The translations under genes and the position numbers were made by a program. A stretch of DNA of 6,274 bases from Methanobacteriota archaeon (GTDB taxonomy: Archaea > Halobacteriota > Methanosarcinia > Methanosarcinales > Methanoperedenaceae), in contig JAHIFK010000210.1 of NCBI GenBank assembly GCA_018900975.1, forward strand, positions 1-6,274, given 5' to 3'. The notes below the pieces were generated by a model. It was not told where the DNA came from and ran no database searches. It saw nothing but the letters and a program-made list of their open reading frames with translations. Positions 5,473-6,274 of this stretch are shown here, piece after piece; positions within the stretch are counted from its first letter, which is position 1, and every line of letters begins with the position of its first letter.

Positions 5473-5478
5473 GGAGAT
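5473..5478 (+). promoter_or_regulatory. Ribosome-binding site selecting a TTG start
   Basis: GGAGAT is followed by six bases and then TTG at 5485. No ATG or GTG in this frame lies between here and the membrane segment, so this site decides the start of the frameshifted gene downstream. Confidence 0.6.
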
Positions 5479-5484
5479 CGAACC

Positions 5485-6208
5485 TTGCTTAAGGACAAAA
5501 TAAGAGAAAAAATAAAAAATATTAAATTCATTAAGCCCAGGATAAAGATAAAAAAAATAAATATTTCTGTGGCCATGGTAGCTCTTGCCACCCTTGCTTT
5601 ACTGCTCATTTTCGCTTTCGCCCTGAGTCCCGGATTTTTCGGGGAGGGAACAGCCACAGGAAAAACCAAAGGTCCCATCCGTCTCCATCGGATGCGACCG
5701 GGTGGTCTGGAATGGTACTGAGCTTGAGATCGCTGCAACAACCCAGAACATCAACAAGCCGCTGTTCAACTGGACAGTGGACGGGAAAGATGCGGGTTCA
5801 GGTCAGAAGCTCAGGCAAATGTTCGATAAAGGAGAGCACCGTGTAATGCTAAACGTAACTTTTGATAACAAGACGCTGACCGCGAATCAGACCACGATTG
5901 TTATCGATTCCACGGACGGCGTTTCTGTGCGCGACACTTTTGCTTCAAAGAACCAGTGGGGATTCCAGACCCTGTACAAAGGCAAAAAATACGGAGTAAA
6001 AGGCGCAATGGTCTCGGTGGATCCATCAGCGCCTTCTGAGGTGAACGCCTGCGGTTACCTCACCTCAAAAGCCCTGATGGCTGGAGACTACACCTGGAAA
6101 GCCGTGTACCAGGGTAAGACCATAGGTTCAGGAAAATTCAACGTGAACTACTCCGGGCTAAAGCCACGGAGCGTACCGCTGCATCGGCTCTTTATTGAAA
6201 GTCCTTGA
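5485..6208 (+). CDS. Membrane-anchored secreted protein with Ig/PKD-like region, interrupted by a frameshift
   Basis: Two reading frames together make one sensible protein of about 240 residues. The first starts at TTG 5485: a lysine-rich cytoplasmic segment (1-25), one membrane helix (about 27-47), then FALSPG. It runs out of frame and stops at 5719-5721. The other frame, open from 5627, gives a proline- and lysine-rich linker (REQPQEKPKVPS), then VSIGCDRVVWNGTELEIA and a beta-rich extracellular part with an Ig- or PKD-like look (FNWTVDG about 94-100, GEHRVMLNVTF about 116-126), and a second beta-rich module ending in YTWKAVYQGKTIGSGKFNVN. Removing one base in the TTTTT or GGGG run near 5635-5644 restores a single frame. 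Six N-X-S/T sequons (residues 76, 95, 123, 128, 134, 221) suggest a glycosylated surface protein. I cannot name its function. Sequencing error, real mutation and programmed shift are all possible. Confidence 0.65.
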
Positions 6209-6221
6209 CGGTCGTAAATTC

Positions 6222-6236
6222 CCGTAGTTCCTACGG
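6222..6236 (+). terminator. Small hairpin followed by a T-rich stretch
   Basis: CCGTAG, a 3-base loop TTC, then CTACGG form a perfect 6-bp stem 14 bases after the stop codon of the preceding gene. T-rich sequence (TTTATGTTTTATTATTATT) begins 13 bases later, at about 6250. It could end transcription of the secreted-protein gene, but the spacing to the T-rich part is long. Nothing else is recognisable between 6209 and the window end. Confidence 0.35.
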
Positions 6237-6274
6237 TACATATTGAAGGTTTATGTTTTATTATTATTGCAGAA

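Overview
The window looks archaeal and most resembles a methanogen- or ANME-type euryarchaeon, perhaps Methanosarcinales. This rests on three things: an anaerobic (CbiT/L/F/G/H/C-type) cobalamin operon, archaeal TATA-like boxes placed about 25-30 bases before the likely transcript starts, and a stand-alone archaeal-type LeuD. The exact lineage is inference, because no rRNA or other marker gene is present.

Layout. Bases 19-89 hold an inverted array of degenerate 9-bp units (ACACGGATn, then ATCCGTGTC). On the minus strand, bases 4313 down to 274 form one tightly overlapping operon in the order cbiT, cbiL-cbiF fusion, cbiG, cbiH, cbiC. A small ORF (277-35) is joined to the end of cbiC by an ATGA overlap. 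It carries the start of a recognisable small-protein family but runs out into the 9-bp repeats, so it looks truncated. A divergent promoter region (4314-4486) separates the operon from a plus-strand gene (4487-4834) for a small two-helix membrane protein of unknown function. That gene has a curious leader with a duplicated ribosome-binding site. It ends in a hairpin plus T-run (4831-4863) and converges on leuD (minus, 5393-4869). Divergent from leuD, bases 5485-6208 encode a membrane-anchored, sequon-rich secreted protein that appears interrupted by a single-base frameshift near 5633-5648. The last 66 bases hold a small hairpin and a T-rich stretch.

How the genes work together. The five cbi genes cover six steps of the oxygen-independent corrin pathway: C20 methylation (CbiL), C17 methylation with ring contraction (CbiH), C11 methylation (CbiF), lactone opening (CbiG), C15 methylation with decarboxylation (CbiT) and the final methyl migration (CbiC). 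The C1 and C5 methyltransferases (CbiD, CbiE), the reductase CbiJ and the amidase CbiA are not here and must lie elsewhere if the pathway is complete. LeuD is the small subunit of an isopropylmalate isomerase-type enzyme; its large subunit is not in the window. The two membrane proteins have no evident link to either pathway.

I see no wholly new multi-gene system. The points most worth a second look are the missing catalytic histidine in CbiC, the CbiL-CbiF fusion, the duplicated Shine-Dalgarno leader at 4455-4490, the inverted 9-bp repeat that ends a truncated gene, and the frameshift in the last gene.
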